The notes below the pieces were generated by a model. That model was given only the letters and a program-made list of their open reading frames with translations. It did not search any database and had not been told where the DNA came from. The position numbers and the translations under genes were made by a program. From NCBI GenBank assembly GCA_020696915.1, contig JAJFMR010000129.1, positions 1 through 7,703 of the forward strand: 7,703 nt of DNA, written 5' to 3'. Below are positions 7,376 to 7,703 of the stretch, piece after piece; the stretch's first letter is position 1, and each line of letters opens with the position of its first letter. The DNA is from Rhizobiaceae bacterium (lineage in GTDB: Bacteria > Pseudomonadota > Alphaproteobacteria > Rhizobiales > Rhizobiaceae).

Positions 7376-7377
7376 TC

Positions 7378-7392
7378 AATTGTCTGATAATA
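7378..7392. promoter_or_regulatory. Imperfect palindrome, candidate GntR/FadR-type operator (site 1)
   Basis: AATTGTC-T-GATAATA is symmetric at five of seven positions around 7385. Its core TTGTCTGATAA differs by one base from the T.GT...AC.A pattern known for FadR-subfamily GntR regulators and from the core of site 2 read on the minus strand. It lies just upstream of the predicted -35 box of the ABC operon, about 45 bases before the predicted start of transcription. Confidence 0.45.
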
Positions 7393-7445
7393 GACGACCG
7401 GCGGACGCTCTTCCGCTCAAGACCGCGACGCACACCGCCCACTCT

Positions 7446-7458
7446 TTTGTCAGACAAA
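7446..7458. promoter_or_regulatory. Perfect palindrome, candidate GntR/FadR-type operator (site 2)
   Basis: TTTGTC-A-GACAAA is a perfect 6+6 palindrome around 7452. It fits the T.GT...AC.A pattern of FadR-subfamily GntR operators. Its centre is 67 bp from that of site 1, a little over six helical turns. It lies next to TTGACG at 7465, a possible -35 box facing right. No regulator gene is in the window to assign it to. Confidence 0.5.
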
Positions 7459-7464
7459 TAATCG

Positions 7465-7491
7465 TTGACGGCCGAACTTTGCCGATATTAG
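7465..7491 (+). promoter_or_regulatory. Weak candidate promoter facing right (divergent)
   Basis: TTGACG (7465-7470) is a good -35 box on the plus strand. The best -10 is TATTAG (7486-7491) at only 15 bases, which is short. The layout mirrors the minus-strand promoter, with a palindrome just upstream of each -35 box, and this is the main reason to list it. Confidence 0.28.
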
Positions 7492-7496
7492 GTAGT

Positions 7497-7528
7497 CGCC
7501 GGAGGAGCCGAGCCCGGACCCTCCGGCG
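7497..7528. repeat. Perfect 9-bp GC-rich inverted repeat (hairpin)
   Basis: CGCCGGAGG (7497-7505) is the exact reverse complement of CCTCCGGCG (7520-7528), with a 14-base spacer. Neither strand has a T-run after it, so it is not a standard terminator. If the right-facing promoter is real, the stem would lie at the very 5' end of that transcript. It could also be a stem at the end of a minus-strand transcript arriving from the right. Confidence 0.5.
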
Positions 7529-7703
7529 CAAAGCGGAAGTCTGCCTTGGCAACGCCCGCGAGCTTTGTCGCTGGCCCCACCAGGCTGGCAGGGAGCGGGG
7601 TGCACCGGGCGGAAGTCGACTGGCCGAACAGCCGGCGCCACGCATGGATACTGCCGGTCCACTATTTTTCGAGTCTCCGGACGGGCATGGAGCCCCTCCG
7701 GTT
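7529..7703. other. Right-hand stretch without a confident gene; possible starts of a divergent plus-strand gene
   Basis: The gene-free stretch runs from 7254 to 7703; its left half is the ATPase leader, promoter and palindromes listed separately. In this last part two plus-strand frames with plausible starts run open to the edge. One starts at GTG 7600 behind AGGGAG (only four bases away), with G or C at about 28 of 34 third positions, and has no recognisable motif. The other starts at ATG 7644, reading MDTAGPLFFESPDGHG, has low third-position GC and no ribosome site. The second is faintly reminiscent of the start of flavin-reductase-like proteins, a resemblance too short to rely on. Minus-strand frames here are also open but read as Arg/Pro/Gly-rich, non-coding-like sequence. 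I make no gene call. Confidence 0.3.
7677..7701 (+). repeat. Strong interrupted hairpin at the right edge
   Basis: CCGGA (7677-7681) pairs with TCCGG (7697-7701), and GGGC (7683-7686) pairs with GCCC (7692-7695). There is one C-C mismatch and a five-base ATGGA loop. The last two bases of the window, right after the stem, are TT, so this could be a plus-strand terminator cut off by the window edge. Whether a T-run follows cannot be seen. Confidence 0.4.

Noticed and set aside
7376..7662. Minus-strand open frames in the right-hand gap as possible ends of a binding-protein gene
   Set aside because: The translations are Arg/Pro/Gly/Cys-rich and do not resemble the C-terminus of a periplasmic sugar-binding protein. 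They also overlap the palindromes and promoter.
1..7703. CRISPR arrays, tRNA genes, insertion sequences, toxin-antitoxin or defence genes
   Set aside because: No regularly spaced repeats, tRNA-like folds, transposase motifs or terminal inverted repeats were seen by eye. The genes are metabolic and transport genes.

Overview
The window is GC-rich DNA with strong G/C preference at third codon positions. Gene content and family affinities point to an alphaproteobacterium, most likely a rhizobial-type member (Mesorhizobium-like). This taxonomic call is an inference from composition and gene style; no marker gene is present.

Layout, left to right. (1) Positions 2-115 hold the last 37 codons of an unidentified plus-strand gene. 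(2) 157-2217 (+) is a hydantoinase/oxoprolinase-family (HyuA-like) protein with two ASKHA-type nucleotide-binding motifs and no HyuB partner visible. (3) A 159-bp gap holds a possible terminator and a 10-bp direct repeat upstream of glcB. (4) 2377-4548 (+) is glcB, malate synthase G: 723 aa, the same length as the E. coli enzyme as recalled, with all catalytic residues present. (5) A 111-bp convergent gap holds a short hairpin. (6) On the minus strand, transcribed right to left, is a compact three-gene operon: a single-domain sugar ABC ATPase (7253-6513), an RbsC-type permease (6476-5478) and a gluconate 5-dehydrogenase-like short-chain dehydrogenase (5427-4660). (7) The last 450 bp (7254-7703) contain no confident gene but are dense in regulatory structure: a minus-strand promoter, two related palindromes of the GntR/FadR operator type, a possible divergent promoter and two strong hairpins.

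How the genes fit together. The minus-strand operon looks like an uptake-plus-first-oxidoreduction unit for a sugar acid or sugar (gluconate, ketogluconate or similar). Its ATPase and permease are present but the periplasmic binding protein is not in the window. The two palindromes upstream suggest control by a GntR-type repressor or activator. glcB condenses glyoxylate with acetyl-CoA to malate. Its functional link with the HyuA-like gene is unknown, although the two are adjacent and co-directional.

Nothing here is clearly a new defence or mobile system; no insertion sequence, tRNA or CRISPR array was seen. The most interesting signals are the palindrome pair and the unassigned right-hand 450 bp, and the stand-alone HyuA-like ATPase of the RGDG-type subgroup.
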